From Nocardioides sp. WS12 (lineage in GTDB: Bacteria; Actinomycetota; Actinomycetes; Propionibacteriales; Nocardioidaceae), in the NCBI RefSeq assembly GCF_014108865.1, contig NZ_CP053928.1, positions 930,001-994,000 on the forward strand: a DNA stretch of 64,000 nt, written 5' to 3'. A program made the translations under genes and the position numbers. Each line of letters begins with the position of its first letter. The first letter of the stretch is position 1. The notes beneath the pieces were generated by a model that worked only from the letters and a program-made list of their open reading frames with translations, had not been told where the DNA came from and made no database searches. This document shows positions 8,358-15,356 of this stretch, in pieces.

Positions 8358-9172
8358 TGAGCGAGCCGCGCTTCACCCTCGCGTACGACGGCCCGGTCGC
8401 CACCGTGACCCTGGCCGGCCCCGGCGGCAAGGCCGTGATGGACGACGAGTTCTTCATTGAGCTGGCCGACACCGTCGCGACGCTCGACGCGAACCCCGAC
8501 GTCCGCGCGATCGTGTTCACCGGCAGCGGCAAGCACTTCTCGTTCGGCCTCGACCTCGGCCAGGCGTTCGCGACCTTCGCACCCCTCTTCGAGCAGACCC
8601 ATGCCGGCGGACGGACCGAGCTGCTGGACATGATCCGGCGCTGGCAGGGCTGCATCGACGCCGTCGCCAACAGCCGCACCCCGACCGTCGCGGCCATCAC
8701 GGGCTGGTGCATCGGTGGCGGTGTCGACCTCGCGGCGGCGTGCGACGTCCGGGTGGCCTCGGCCGACGCGGTGTTCAGCGTCCGCGAGGCCAAGATGGCG
8801 ATCGTCGCCGACCTCGGCAGCCTCCAGCGCCTGGTCGGCGTGATCGGCGACGGCCACCTGCGCGAGCTGGCCCTCACCGGCGACGACATCGACGCGGCCC
8901 GGGCGCTGTCGATCGGCCTGGTCAACAGCGTGTACGACGACGCGACCGCCGCCCGCACCGCCGCTGTCGAGCTGGCGGGCCGGATCGCCGCCAACTCGCC
9001 GCTGGTCTCCCGGGGGATCAAGGACGTCCTCGACTCCGAGCGCGGCCCGAGGGTCGAGGCAGGGCTGCGCTACACCGCCACCTGGAACGCCGCGTTCCTC
9101 GTCAGCGACGACCTGAAGGAGGCGCTGACCTCCTTCGCGGAGCGCCGGCCTCCGGAGTTCACCGGCCGCTGA
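8357..9172 (+). CDS. enoyl-CoA hydratase/isomerase family, dienoyl-CoA isomerase-like
   Basis: A crotonase-fold protein of 271 residues acting on acyl-CoA thioesters. The oxyanion-hole segments are FSFGLDLGQ (about 61-69) and ITGWCIGGGVDL (about 114-125). Three acidic residues, Asp124, Glu144 and Asp152, occur at the spacing 20 and 8 that matches the catalytic triad of mammalian ECH1 (delta3,5-delta2,4-dienoyl-CoA isomerase; Asp176, Glu196, Asp204). Ordinary enoyl-CoA hydratases carry a Glu/Glu pair instead. It is coupled to the LLM oxidoreductase by a one-base overlap. Its 3' end overlaps the convergent DUF4031 gene by 14 bases. An isomerase role in degradation of unsaturated or steroid-like acyl chains is an inference. 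Confidence 0.88.
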   Translation: MSEPRFTLAYDGPVATVTLAGPGGKAVMDDEFFIELADTVATLDANPDVRAIVFTGSGKHFSFGLDLGQAFATFAPLFEQTHAGGRTELLDMIRRWQGCIDAVANSRTPTVAAITGWCIGGGVDLAAACDVRVASADAVFSVREAKMAIVADLGSLQRLVGVIGDGHLRELALTGDDIDAARALSIGLVNSVYDDATAARTAAVELAGRIAANSPLVSRGIKDVLDSERGPRVEAGLRYTATWNAAFLVSDDLKEALTSFAERRPPEFTGR

Positions 9173-9452
9173 CGTCGCGCTTGGCCCGGGTGATCGCAGC
9201 GACGGCCCGGCCGTACCGGATCGGGGTGGCGCCGAGTTCGAGTGCCCGCTGCCGGGTCGGTTCCCGGACGTCGAAGTGCTCGGTCGTCGTACCCGCCTTC
9301 TGGATCCAGCGGGCATCGATCCCGAGGCGTTCGGCGAAGGCGAGCAGCTCGGCGGTGCCGGCCTCGCCGGGCAGGTCCGACAGCAGGTGGGACCAGACGC
9401 CGTACACCGGGCCGACCTGTGCGGGGAGCTGCATGTCGTCGATGTAGATCAC
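9159..9452 (-). CDS. DUF4031 domain protein
   Basis: A small protein of 97 residues starting GTG-ATC (MIYIDDMQLPAQVG) with the hallmark DUF4031 pattern YGVWSHLLSDLPGE and AERLGIDARWIQKAG, then HFDVREPTRQRALELGA. Members are small cytoplasmic proteins found widely in actinobacteria and proteobacteria, with no established function to my knowledge. The GTG overlaps the stop of the upstream membrane-protein gene as GTGA, which fixes the start and indicates translational coupling. The 3' end runs 14 bases into the convergent crotonase gene. Confidence 0.8.
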   Translation of the reverse strand: MIYIDDMQLPAQVGPVYGVWSHLLSDLPGEAGTAELLAFAERLGIDARWIQKAGTTTEHFDVREPTRQRALELGATPIRYGRAVAAITRAKRDVSGR

Positions 9453-10414
9453 GAGACGAACTCCGCGTCGGACACGAGCCACTTGCCACCGACCAGGTCC
9501 AGGATCAACCGCAGCCGGTAATTCCGGGCCTGGGACTCGCCGCGGTTGTCGGTGACGGTGCCCTTCGTGGCGACCAGGACCGTCGCGTGATCGCCGCCCA
9601 GGTCCGCAACTCCCGACGACCAGGCCTCGCCCTCCGACACGGTCTGCGACGCGGTCGACAAGCGCTCCAGGTCCGCGAGGCCTTCGCGGTATTGCTGTGC
9701 GAACACCCCGGTCGACAGCGAGAGGACGCGGGTGGTGTCGTCCTCGAACGTGCGGTGGTCGAAGGCGGTGAAGGCCTCCCCGAAGGTGGTCGCCGCTCGC
9801 AGCACCTCGTTGCGGGTGTCGTCGCGCTCGTCGGGCCCGTCCAGCTCCGCGTCGACCTCGAGGCCGTCGGCGAGCCACTCACCGTCGACCTTTGCCATCA
9901 GCATCGTCGCCGCGGACGAGGTCGTGACCGGATCGCTGCCGGGCCTGGTGGTCAACTGGTTGAGGTACATCAGCACGATGGCGCTGTCCCCGTCGATGCC
10001 CACGATGCCGTCGGCGCTGATGGTGACACGTCCGGTCGCCTCGCTCTCGGTGACGCTGGGAGCGATCTGGTCGAGGGTCTGCAGGGTTTCCGAGGCGAAC
10101 TCCGGGGTCGACACCTCCGCGACGGCGGCCGCCTTGCCGTCCAGGGTGCGGGGGTCGTAGTCGATCAGCGTGACCGCCGCCTCGCGTGCGGCCTCACGGA
10201 CTTCGTTGCGATCTCGGCTGCTCACTGCGGACGAGGTGCCGGACGAGGTGCCGTCTGACGCACGCCCCTCGTCGTCCTTGCTGTCCTCCGGCCAGGCCAG
10301 CAGTACGACGACCACGGCTGCGGCCGCGACCAGGGCCATGGCGACGAGGCCGATCAGCAGGGGCACCAGTACCGAATTGCGGCGAGCAGGGGGACCGAAG
10401 GGGTAATCCGCCAT
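9449..10414 (-). CDS. membrane-anchored protein with two Mce-associated/NTF2-like repeats
   Basis: About 321 residues. A short cytoplasmic N-terminus (MADYPFGPPARRNSV) precedes one strong membrane helix (VLVPLLIGLVAMALVAAAAV) and a Ser/Thr/Asp-rich linker. The exported part looks like two tandem copies of the NTF2-like domain seen in Mce-associated proteins. Copy one begins VREAAREAAVTLIDYDPRTL and copy two VLRAATTFGEAFTAFDHRTF, and both end with a short beta-rich WLxD segment (GEWLADGLEV; GKWLVSDAEFV). No mce operon is nearby. ATG 10414 is chosen because it directly precedes the membrane anchor; an in-frame ATG at 10477 is possible. DUF4031 follows by GTGA overlap. The function is unknown. 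Confidence 0.75.
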   Translation of the reverse strand: MADYPFGPPARRNSVLVPLLIGLVAMALVAAAAVVVVLLAWPEDSKDDEGRASDGTSSGTSSAVSSRDRNEVREAAREAAVTLIDYDPRTLDGKAAAVAEVSTPEFASETLQTLDQIAPSVTESEATGRVTISADGIVGIDGDSAIVLMYLNQLTTRPGSDPVTTSSAATMLMAKVDGEWLADGLEVDAELDGPDERDDTRNEVLRAATTFGEAFTAFDHRTFEDDTTRVLSLSTGVFAQQYREGLADLERLSTASQTVSEGEAWSSGVADLGGDHATVLVATKGTVTDNRGESQARNYRLRLILDLVGGKWLVSDAEFVS

Positions 10415-10491
10415 TTGCACAGCATGCCGCAGTGACGCACCATCGGTGACGTCGGCAACGACATGCGGAACCAGCACAGGACGGATCTCGG

Positions 10492-10590
10492 ATGGGCAAC
10501 TCGGAGCCTCACGTGGGCGCCTGCCTTGGTCGCTACACGTTCCTCGAGGTGCTCGGCCGGGGCGACTTCCGCGGCGTACCGATCAACTGA
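10492..10590 (+). pseudogene. 32-codon ORF resembling the start of a Ser/Thr kinase domain
   Basis: A short open frame encodes a peptide containing LGRYTFLEVLGRGDFRG. This resembles the first strand and glycine loop of bacterial Ser/Thr protein kinases (GRYxLxxxLGRGGMG) and then stops. No kinase continuation is visible in any frame before the convergent lipoprotein gene begins its 3' end at 10594. It may be the remnant of a deleted kinase gene, a tiny real peptide or chance. It has no convincing ribosome binding site. Confidence 0.25.
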
Positions 10591-10593
10591 ACC

Positions 10594-11439
10594 TCAGGCC
10601 CGTCCCCACTTGCCGCGGACGTAGTCGATGAAGGTCTCGTGGTCGGGGCTGAGCAGGATCCGTGGCTGCTTGCGCGTGACGATCAGCATCGTGGTGGCAC
10701 CCGCCAGCTTGGCCGCGCGCAACCGCCGCAGTGACGCCTTGGCGCCCCCGAGTGCGTAGAGGGTCTTGACCTCGATGGTGATCCCCAGCTTGCGGGCCAC
10801 CTGCAGCACGGCGCGGTAGGTCTCCACCTTCTCGAAGGCGGCGCCTGCCTTGACCTCCCACTCGATGCCCTCCATGCCGACGCGCGCGGCGTATCGGACC
10901 ATGTCCACCATCTTCACCAGCTCGTACGGTCGCTTGTCCGCGGTCCGGAGCTCGCGCACCTGGCTGATCGTGAGGTCCGACCACCGGGTCCCCGGTGGGT
11001 AGCGGCCTCCCGGGTCGAAGCCTTCGGTGTCGACGTTGCGCCAGTGCGTCGCGATCGGGATCGCCCTCGTCCTGGTGTCGTCGAAGCAGTAGTTGGTGTC
11101 GATGTCGATCCACAGGTAGCCGTGGGCCGCCGCGTAGTCCAGGCCGCGATAGGAGTTCTCGAAGCGGTAGCTCTGTCCGCTCAGGCGGTGGTAGCGCTTG
11201 CGGTTCGATGCCTTCTGGGTACGCGGGTCATCGACGGGTGCGGTCGGCCCCGTCGTCGGTTCCGTCGTCGGCGGATCGGTGGGCGTCGGCGTGACGATCG
11301 GCACCGCGGGCGCCGACGTCTGGGGTCCGCCACCTTGCTCTTGCTCGTTGCCACCGGGCGGCGAAGCGCCGCAGCCCGAGGCGAGCAGCGCCACCAGAAC
11401 GGTGCCGGCGAGTCGTCGCCGCCGGTCGTGCTGCCCCAT
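10594..11439 (-). CDS. lipoprotein with glycerophosphodiesterase-like domain
   Basis: A 281-residue exported lipoprotein: a basic N-terminus, hydrophobic segment and lipobox LLASGC (lipidated Cys near residue 23). A Pro/Thr-rich linker to about residue 75 leads into a domain with the layout of a GDPD TIM barrel. YHRLSG may stand for the HRG motif, FENSYRGLDYAAAHGY for the ENT-helix, IDIDTNYCFDD for the acidic metal site and IATHW for the second His. The sequence is divergent, so activity on glycerophosphodiesters is not assured. It is transcribed in the same direction as the NlpC/P60 gene but separated from it by a terminator. Confidence 0.72.
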   Translation of the reverse strand: MGQHDRRRRLAGTVLVALLASGCGASPPGGNEQEQGGGPQTSAPAVPIVTPTPTDPPTTEPTTGPTAPVDDPRTQKASNRKRYHRLSGQSYRFENSYRGLDYAAAHGYLWIDIDTNYCFDDTRTRAIPIATHWRNVDTEGFDPGGRYPPGTRWSDLTISQVRELRTADKRPYELVKMVDMVRYAARVGMEGIEWEVKAGAAFEKVETYRAVLQVARKLGITIEVKTLYALGGAKASLRRLRAAKLAGATTMLIVTRKQPRILLSPDHETFIDYVRGKWGRA

Positions 11440-11469
11440 GGGAGGACCGTATGCGACCTGAAAACCCGA

Positions 11470-11510
11470 AGAACCGCCGGTGCCTCCCCATACGGGGCAC
11501 CGACGGTTCT
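11470..11510 (-). terminator. Rho-independent terminator of the NlpC/P60 gene
   Basis: Two 15-base arms (11470-11484 and 11496-11510), with one mismatch, enclose an 11-base loop. On the minus strand the stem is followed within five bases by TTTT (11461-11464). It lies 16 bases past the NlpC/P60 stop codon. Confidence 0.75.
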
Positions 11511-11525
11511 GTGGTGACTGCTGGA

Positions 11526-12071
11526 TCAGCGCACGCGGCCGTAGAAGACCGAGTTCGTCCAGATCCGTTCCTTCTTGACCGGAGCGCCGGGACGCGAGGC
11601 GTGCCAGATCGTGTGGTTCCCGGCGTAGATGCCGACGTGGTAGACGCGGCCACCGTTGGAGAAGAACACGAGGTCACCGCGACGGGGGTTCTTGACGCGA
11701 CGCGTCGCGCCGGCCTGGGCGCCCGACGTACGGGGGAGCTTCTTGCCGACCTTGCGGAAGGACCACTGCACCAGGCCGGAGCAGTCGAACGCGTTCGGAC
11801 CGTTGGCGCCGTACACGTAAGGCCTGCCGGCGCGGGTCTTGGCGACCTTCAGGGCGCGCCGGCCGACGGCGAGCTTCTTCTTCTTGATCTTCTTCTTGAC
11901 GACCGGGGCGGGTGCCGCGACCGGCTCGGCCGCGGTGGACGTGCTGACCACGGGAGCCGGAGCGAGGGACTCGTCGGCGTGCGCGGTGTCGCTCGGTGCG
12001 AAGACGAGCAGCGAAGCGGCAAGCGGTACGACGAGTAGGCGTGCGCTGACGCGCGAAAGGGTGGTGGACAT
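11526..12071 (-). CDS. NlpC/P60 peptidoglycan endopeptidase
   Basis: A 181-residue secreted cell-wall hydrolase that cleaves peptide bonds in peptidoglycan stems. A signal peptide (MSTTLSRVSARLLVVPLAAS, cleavage near AHA) is followed by an Ala/Pro linker and a very basic stretch (VKKKIKKKKLAVGRRALK) that could bind anionic wall polymers. The catalytic domain shows Cys97 in FDCSGLVQW, His145 in YHVGIYAG and His157 in WHASRPG, the complete NlpC/P60 triad. The leader contains a predicted c-di-AMP riboswitch, a combination known for wall hydrolases of actinobacteria, so expression probably falls when c-di-AMP is high. A terminator follows, so the gene is monocistronic. Confidence 0.92.
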   Translation of the reverse strand: MSTTLSRVSARLLVVPLAASLLVFAPSDTAHADESLAPAPVVSTSTAAEPVAAPAPVVKKKIKKKKLAVGRRALKVAKTRAGRPYVYGANGPNAFDCSGLVQWSFRKVGKKLPRTSGAQAGATRRVKNPRRGDLVFFSNGGRVYHVGIYAGNHTIWHASRPGAPVKKERIWTNSVFYGRVR

Positions 12072-12086
12072 CGGAGTGTCTCCAAC

Positions 12087-12242
12087 AGCGACGCTTTCGA
12101 AAGGTGACCTGTCGGGCTTGGACTGCTGATGTCCAGGAACTCTCGTTCCTTCGCCCCGAGCCGGTTCGCCCTCGTGGGCGGTCCGGCGGTGCTGATTGGT
12201 TCTCCCGTGCCCGCGACTACTTCATCGTTGTGCGATGTCGCT
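12087..12242 (-). promoter_or_regulatory. c-di-AMP riboswitch (ydaO/yuaA type)
   Basis: The untranslated leader of the NlpC/P60 gene contains the conserved segments of the ydaO aptamer in order on the minus strand: CACGGGAGAACCAA, then CTCGGGGCGAAGG, then CCAAGCCCGACAGGTCACC and the closing GAAAGCGTCG. An outer P1 helix can form between AGCGAC (12237-12242) and GTCGCT (12087-12092), giving a 156-nt element, the usual size. Known biology: c-di-AMP binding turns off expression of Rpf and NlpC/P60 hydrolases in actinobacteria. A covariance search (Rfam ydaO-yuaA) would settle it. Confidence 0.78.
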
Positions 12243-12337
12243 CCACGTCGTCGCGGGCCTCAGCGCGGCGTGGGCGGCCTCCCCAGGTCGGGAAGGTCTG
12301 ACACTCCAAATTTCGCATGCTTGCAATAGTTAGCGCA

Positions 12338-12395
12338 GTGGCGCCGGTCACGATTGCTACGTGGCGCCTGTCACCCGGAATTGAGCGTAACCCGG
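12338..12395. repeat. paired direct repeats upstream of the NlpC/P60 riboswitch
   Basis: GTGGCGCCGGTCAC (12338-12351) recurs with one change at 12361-12374, exactly 23 bases on. GTCACCCGG (12370-12378) recurs as GTAACCCGG at 12387-12395. They lie just upstream of an AT-rich stretch (12306-12335) that should hold the promoter, so they could be an operator or activator site. Together with the riboswitch this accounts for the 342-base gap 12072-12413; I see no gene in it. Confidence 0.45.
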
Positions 12396-12413
12396 CGCTC
12401 GTTTGCGCTGTGT

Positions 12414-13112
12414 TCAGTCGGTAGTGGTCTGCTTGCCAGTGCTAGCAGGGCTCGCCGTCGCGTGCGGATCGGCCAGCAGGAACTGCGTCATCCGGCCGTC
12501 CCTGGAACGGTGCGGTCGCACCGGTTCCGGGACCATCCGGCCCTCGGCCGTGTCCCAGAACCGGTCCACCCGGACCGCGATCCGCCGCGCCATCCGGCCG
12601 CGCAGGCCCAGGTGCGGCAGGTAGGGGTGCGGTCGGGTCGGCACCCGCTGCTCGGCCCGGTAGAGGCGTTCGGCGAGCGCGTCGGTGTCCGGCCCCGCCT
12701 CGGTCGCGACCAGGTCGTCAGCCAGTTGCTCCTCGAGCGCCCGGAACTGGCCGAGCGCGTCCTCGACTTCCTCCCAGATCGACGACCACGGACGTCGTAC
12801 GACGAAGGTGGAGCCGTAGAGCTTGCCCTTGACCTGGGCCAGGGCGACCTCCAGGCGTCGGCTCTCGTGGGCGAACTCCTGTGCCCGGCGGCTCCCGTGG
12901 GCGAGGTGGCGGCGCGCGGTCGGCGCCAGCACGGCATTGGCAGCCGAGACGTGGCGACTGCAACTCGCGAGGAAGGGATCGGTGGCGGCCAGCCGGTCCC
13001 GGGGCCGCTCGCGCGTCGGTCGGCAGGCGATGGCCCGGGCCAGTCGCTCGGCGAGCACGTCGTGGGTCTGGGTGATGCTGTCGGCCAGGATGTCGACGCT
13101 GTTCTCGGTCAT
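12414..13112 (-). CDS. conserved hypothetical, helical, weakly hemerythrin-like
   Basis: A 232-residue cytoplasmic protein, not assigned with confidence. The first 150 residues are amphipathic helices with a pattern faintly like the HHE/hemerythrin four-helix bundle (THDVLAERLARAI; LASCSRHVSAANAVLAP; WEEVEDALGQFRALEEQL). The full set of iron ligands is not evident, so metal binding is doubtful. The C-terminal part is basic and Pro-rich (RGRMARRIAVRVDRFWDT) and ends in a low-complexity tail. It lies between the GAPDH gene and the NlpC/P60 regulatory region, with a hairpin separating it from GAPDH. The function is unknown. Confidence 0.7.
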   Translation of the reverse strand: MTENSVDILADSITQTHDVLAERLARAIACRPTRERPRDRLAATDPFLASCSRHVSAANAVLAPTARRHLAHGSRRAQEFAHESRRLEVALAQVKGKLYGSTFVVRRPWSSIWEEVEDALGQFRALEEQLADDLVATEAGPDTDALAERLYRAEQRVPTRPHPYLPHLGLRGRMARRIAVRVDRFWDTAEGRMVPEPVRPHRSRDGRMTQFLLADPHATASPASTGKQTTTD

Positions 13113-13157
13113 GATTTCAGCCCCTTTGAGGGACCCCCGATGGCCCCCTCAATTGCA

Positions 13158-13209
13158 GTGTGCGCCGGTCCCACGCACGCCGCAAGGGCTGCTCGGAACC
13201 GGCGCACAC
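13158..13209 (-). terminator. inverted repeat after the GAPDH gene
   Basis: Twelve-base perfect arms GTGTGCGCCGGT (13158-13169) and ACCGGCGCACAC (13198-13209), with a 28-base loop, sit between the stop of GAPDH (13257) and the next minus-strand gene. There is no T-run, so this may be a factor-assisted terminator or mRNA 3' stabiliser. Confidence 0.5.
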
Positions 13210-13256
13210 GGGCGCTCAGCGTGGGAGATGTCTCCCGTTGATCGAGCCTGTCGAGA

Positions 13257-14696
13257 TCAGACGCGCGGAAGCGTCGGGTACTCGACGCCCGAGACGTACT
13301 GGACGGTGCGCAGCACCTGGCAGGAGTAGCCGAACTCGTTGTCGTACCAGACGTAGAGGATCGCGGAGTCGCCGTCGACGATCGCGGCGTTGCCGTCGAT
13401 CACCGAGGACGCGCGCGAGCCGATGAAGTCGGTGGACACCGCGTCGCTGGCGGTCGTGTAGTCGAGCTGGCGGCTCAGCGGCCCGGTGAGGGACGTCTTG
13501 CGCAGGTGCTCGAGCACCTCTTCGCGGGTGGTCTCGCGCTTGAGCTGCAGCGAGAGGATCGCGATCGACACGTCGGGGGTGGGGACCCGGATCGAGTTGC
13601 CGGTGATCTTGGCGTTCAGGTCCGGGAGCACCTTCGCGACGGCCGAGGCGGCGCCGGTCTCGGTGATGACCAGGTTGAGCGGCGCGGAGCGACCGCGGCG
13701 GTCGGCCGGGTGGTAGTTGTCCAGCAGGTTCTGGTCGTTGGTGAACGAGTGCACCGTCTCCACGTGACCGCGGCTGATGCCGAACTCGTCCTCCATCGCC
13801 TTGAGCGGCGGGACGATCGCGTTCGTCGTACACGACGCGCAGGACAGGATCTTCTCGTCCAGGTCGGTCTCGAGGTGGTTCACGCCGTGCACGATGTTGG
13901 GCACGTCACCCTTGCCGGGCGCGGTCAGCAGGACCTTCGCGATGCCGGGGCGCAGGTGGTTGGAGAGGCCCTCGCGGTCGCGCCACTTGCCGGTGTTGTC
14001 GATCAGGATGGCGTCGCTGATGCCGTAGTCGGTGTAGTCGATCGTCGTGGGGTCGTTGCTGTAGATGACCTTGATGACGTTGCCGTTGGCGATGATGAGG
14101 TTGTTCTCCTCATCGACGGTGATCGTGCCGTTGAACTGGCCGTGCACCGAGTCGCGACGCAGCAGCGACGCGCGCTTGGCGAGGTCACCCTCGCCGCCCT
14201 TGCGGACGACGATGGCGCGCAGGCGCAGGCCGTTGCCGGAGCCGGACTTCTCGACGAGGAGGCGGGCGACCAGACGGCCGATCCGGCCGAAGCCGTAGAG
14301 GACGATGTCCTGCGGGCCGGCGGCACTCGTCTTGTTGTCGCCGGTCGCGTCGGACAGGGCCAGGGCGGTGAACTCCGCCGGGCTCAGGTTGGTGTTGGAC
14401 GCCTTGTAGCTGCCGAGCAGGAGCGCGAGGTCGATCTTCGCGGCGCCGAGGTCGAGCGCCGCGATCGCCTCGAGGAACGGGAACGTCTCGGAGATCGACA
14501 GCTCCTCGCCCTCGATCATCCGGGCGAAGCGGTGGGTCTTGAGAATGCTGACCGCCGACTTGTTCACCAGCGAGCGGCTGTGCAGAAGGATCGTGACGTC
14601 CTTCTCGCGCTGCAGCTTGCCGATGATCGGGATCGCCGCCTCGGCGAGCTCCTCGTGGTGCTTCCAGCGGTCGAACTTGTCCTCGGTGACGCTCAC
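13257..14696 (-). CDS. gap: glyceraldehyde-3-phosphate dehydrogenase, long form
   Basis: Oxidative phosphorylation of glyceraldehyde 3-phosphate to 1,3-bisphosphoglycerate, or the reverse. At 479 residues it is about 140 longer than classical GAPDH. The extra part is an N-terminal helical domain (MSVTEDKFDRWKHHEELAEA) known from a second actinobacterial GAPDH class. The NAD-binding domain starts near residue 130 (IVLYGFGRIGRLVARLL). The catalytic Cys is near residue 289 in SCASCTTNAIVPPL, and the catalytic His follows in GHVETVHSFTNDQ. It starts with GTG after AAGGGGAAG. It is not in an operon with pgk or tpi, which suggests a separate role such as gluconeogenic flux. Confidence 0.92.
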   Translation of the reverse strand: MSVTEDKFDRWKHHEELAEAAIPIIGKLQREKDVTILLHSRSLVNKSAVSILKTHRFARMIEGEELSISETFPFLEAIAALDLGAAKIDLALLLGSYKASNTNLSPAEFTALALSDATGDNKTSAAGPQDIVLYGFGRIGRLVARLLVEKSGSGNGLRLRAIVVRKGGEGDLAKRASLLRRDSVHGQFNGTITVDEENNLIIANGNVIKVIYSNDPTTIDYTDYGISDAILIDNTGKWRDREGLSNHLRPGIAKVLLTAPGKGDVPNIVHGVNHLETDLDEKILSCASCTTNAIVPPLKAMEDEFGISRGHVETVHSFTNDQNLLDNYHPADRRGRSAPLNLVITETGAASAVAKVLPDLNAKITGNSIRVPTPDVSIAILSLQLKRETTREEVLEHLRKTSLTGPLSRQLDYTTASDAVSTDFIGSRASSVIDGNAAIVDGDSAILYVWYDNEFGYSCQVLRTVQYVSGVEYPTLPRV

Positions 14697-14849
14697 GGCT
14701 TCCCCTTCGGTCCATCAACAAAATCGCTCGATCGTAGGCCGGGAAGCGGGGGCCGGGGGTAATCGAGCCGTTCGCTGGGACGGGGAAGGTGACCAATCCC
14801 ACCCGCTGACGAGCACGGCGGAAGTCGTGGATGTGTCAACATCTTTGGT

Positions 14850-14855
14850 TACCAT
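14850..14855 (+). promoter_or_regulatory. -10 box (TACCAT) for leaderless marR-type gene
   Basis: TACCAT, six bases, then the ATG at 14862. A GAAGG just before the ATG could alternatively act as a ribosome binding site on a longer transcript. Confidence 0.4.
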
Positions 14856-14861
14856 CGAAGG

Positions 14862-15341
14862 ATGAGTACGACGACGCGATGGCTCGACGCCGAGGAGCAG
14901 CAGGCCTGGCGGGCCTGGGTCGACCTGAACTCGCAACTCAGCGCGCGACTCAACCGTGAACTCCAGGCCGCCAACGGCCTCTCCATCGCCGACTACGAGA
15001 TCCTCGTGGCGCTGACCGACCAGCTGACTGACGAGGGCGTCGACGACTGCTCGCTGCGGATGTTCGAACTCGGCGAACGCCTCCAGTGGGAGAAGAGCCG
15101 TGTCTCCAAGCAGATCACCCGGATGGAGGCGCGCGGCCTCGTCGTACGACGACACTGCGCCGACGACCGTCGGGGAGCCTTCGTGGACCTGACCGAGCAG
15201 GGCATGGCCGCGATCGCCGCAGCCGCCCCCGGTCACGTGGAACTGGTGCGCGAACTGTTCTTCGACGGCATGGACCGCGAGCAGGTGGCCGCACTGACGA
15301 CGTACGCCACGACGGTGCTGGCCCGCCTCACCACTGACTAG
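14862..15341 (+). CDS. MarR-family transcriptional regulator
   Basis: A 159-residue MarR protein with helices for dimerisation at both ends and a central winged helix: LRMFELGERLQWEKSRVSKQ, ITRMEARGLVVRRH, CADDRRGAFVDLTEQG. The N-terminal segment TRWLDAEEQQAWRAWVDLNS is typical of a large actinobacterial subgroup. The gene is divergent from GAPDH and convergent with the flavoprotein gene, 15 bases away. Its regulon is unknown; autoregulation through its own promoter is likely for the family. Confidence 0.88.
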   Translation: MSTTTRWLDAEEQQAWRAWVDLNSQLSARLNRELQAANGLSIADYEILVALTDQLTDEGVDDCSLRMFELGERLQWEKSRVSKQITRMEARGLVVRRHCADDRRGAFVDLTEQGMAAIAAAAPGHVELVRELFFDGMDREQVAALTTYATTVLARLTTD

Positions 15342-15356
15342 CTACCCCAGCGGGGA

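Noticed and set aside
13506..14762. 418-codon open frame antisense to GAPDH
   Set aside because: No recognisable protein features; GAPDH on the other strand is certain.
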